Shown: positions 63,956 to 64,000 of the stretch, in pieces | Position numbering within the stretch: position 1 is the first letter of the stretch | Layout of the letters: the number at the start of each line of letters is the position of its first letter | Source of the DNA: Charina bottae | Taxonomy: Eukaryota > Chordata > Lepidosauria > Squamata > Charinaidae | Assembly: GCA_023362775.1 (NCBI GenBank) | Contig: JALMGJ010000003.1 | Location: 75,067,355 to 75,131,354 of the forward strand | Direction of reading: 5' to 3' | Length of the DNA: 64,000 nucleotides | The notes under the pieces: model-generated | What the model was told of the DNA's origin: nothing | Database searches by the model: none | What the model saw: only the letters and a program-made list of their open reading frames with translations | Translations under genes and position numbers: made by a program

Positions 63956-64000
63956 GTATGTTTCTCTCTCAGCATGTACAGTATACTAGGTACTGGCTAC
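63956..64000 (+). other. Start of the next intron
   Basis: GTATGT donor and 39 more bases; no mini-exon in this stretch. Confidence 0.9.

Overview
The window is a piece of a vertebrate nuclear genome, most likely from a squamate reptile (lizard or snake). It holds the 3' half of one gene, neurofascin (NFASC), a cell-adhesion molecule of the L1 family, read on the + strand. I found 19 exons (about 2.6 kb of coding sequence, 867 codons) with GT-AG introns and consistent phases, from the second half of Ig domain 4 (845-988) to the first cytoplasmic exon after the membrane span (63886-63955). The 5' exons (signal peptide, Ig1 to early Ig4) and the last cytoplasmic exons lie outside the window. 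I see no RNA gene, no CRISPR array, no other host gene, and nothing bacterial.

Layout: Ig4 end, Ig5 and Ig6 (0.8-7.5 kb); a 36-base microexon linker (8.35 kb); fibronectin type III domains Fn1 (9.9-10.35 kb), Fn2 (11.0-13.1 kb), Fn3 with an RGD motif (17.4-19.8 kb) and Fn4 (22.2-23.4 kb); a 23-kb intron; a Thr-rich mucin-like exon (46.4 kb); Fn5 (50.3-51.7 kb); the transmembrane exon (61.0 kb); the first cytoplasmic exon (63.9 kb). Every module starts and ends in phase 1, so whole modules can be skipped in frame. From family knowledge, skipping Fn3 and keeping mucin plus Fn5 gives the neuronal NF186 type; keeping Fn3 and joining Fn4 to the transmembrane exon gives the glial NF155 type.

The introns carry repeats that point to a squamate: two full Sauria-type SINEs with target-site duplications, a tRNA-headed SINE with an L2-like tail, MIR/CORE-type SINEs, L2 and CR1 LINE remnants with nested insertions, L1-like copies, a hAT-type MITE with a perfect 8-base duplication, a foldback element, a solo Tc1 end and many microsatellites. 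The open reading frames inside these are incidental.

Most worth checking: a phase-compatible 102-base candidate exon at 49856-49957 between mucin and Fn5; a cluster of three TGCATG (RBFOX-type) sites just upstream of the mucin exon; the coding ACC microsatellite in the mucin exon; and the Tc1 end, which resembles elements I know from fishes and lampreys. All names rest on recognition from memory; no search was run.
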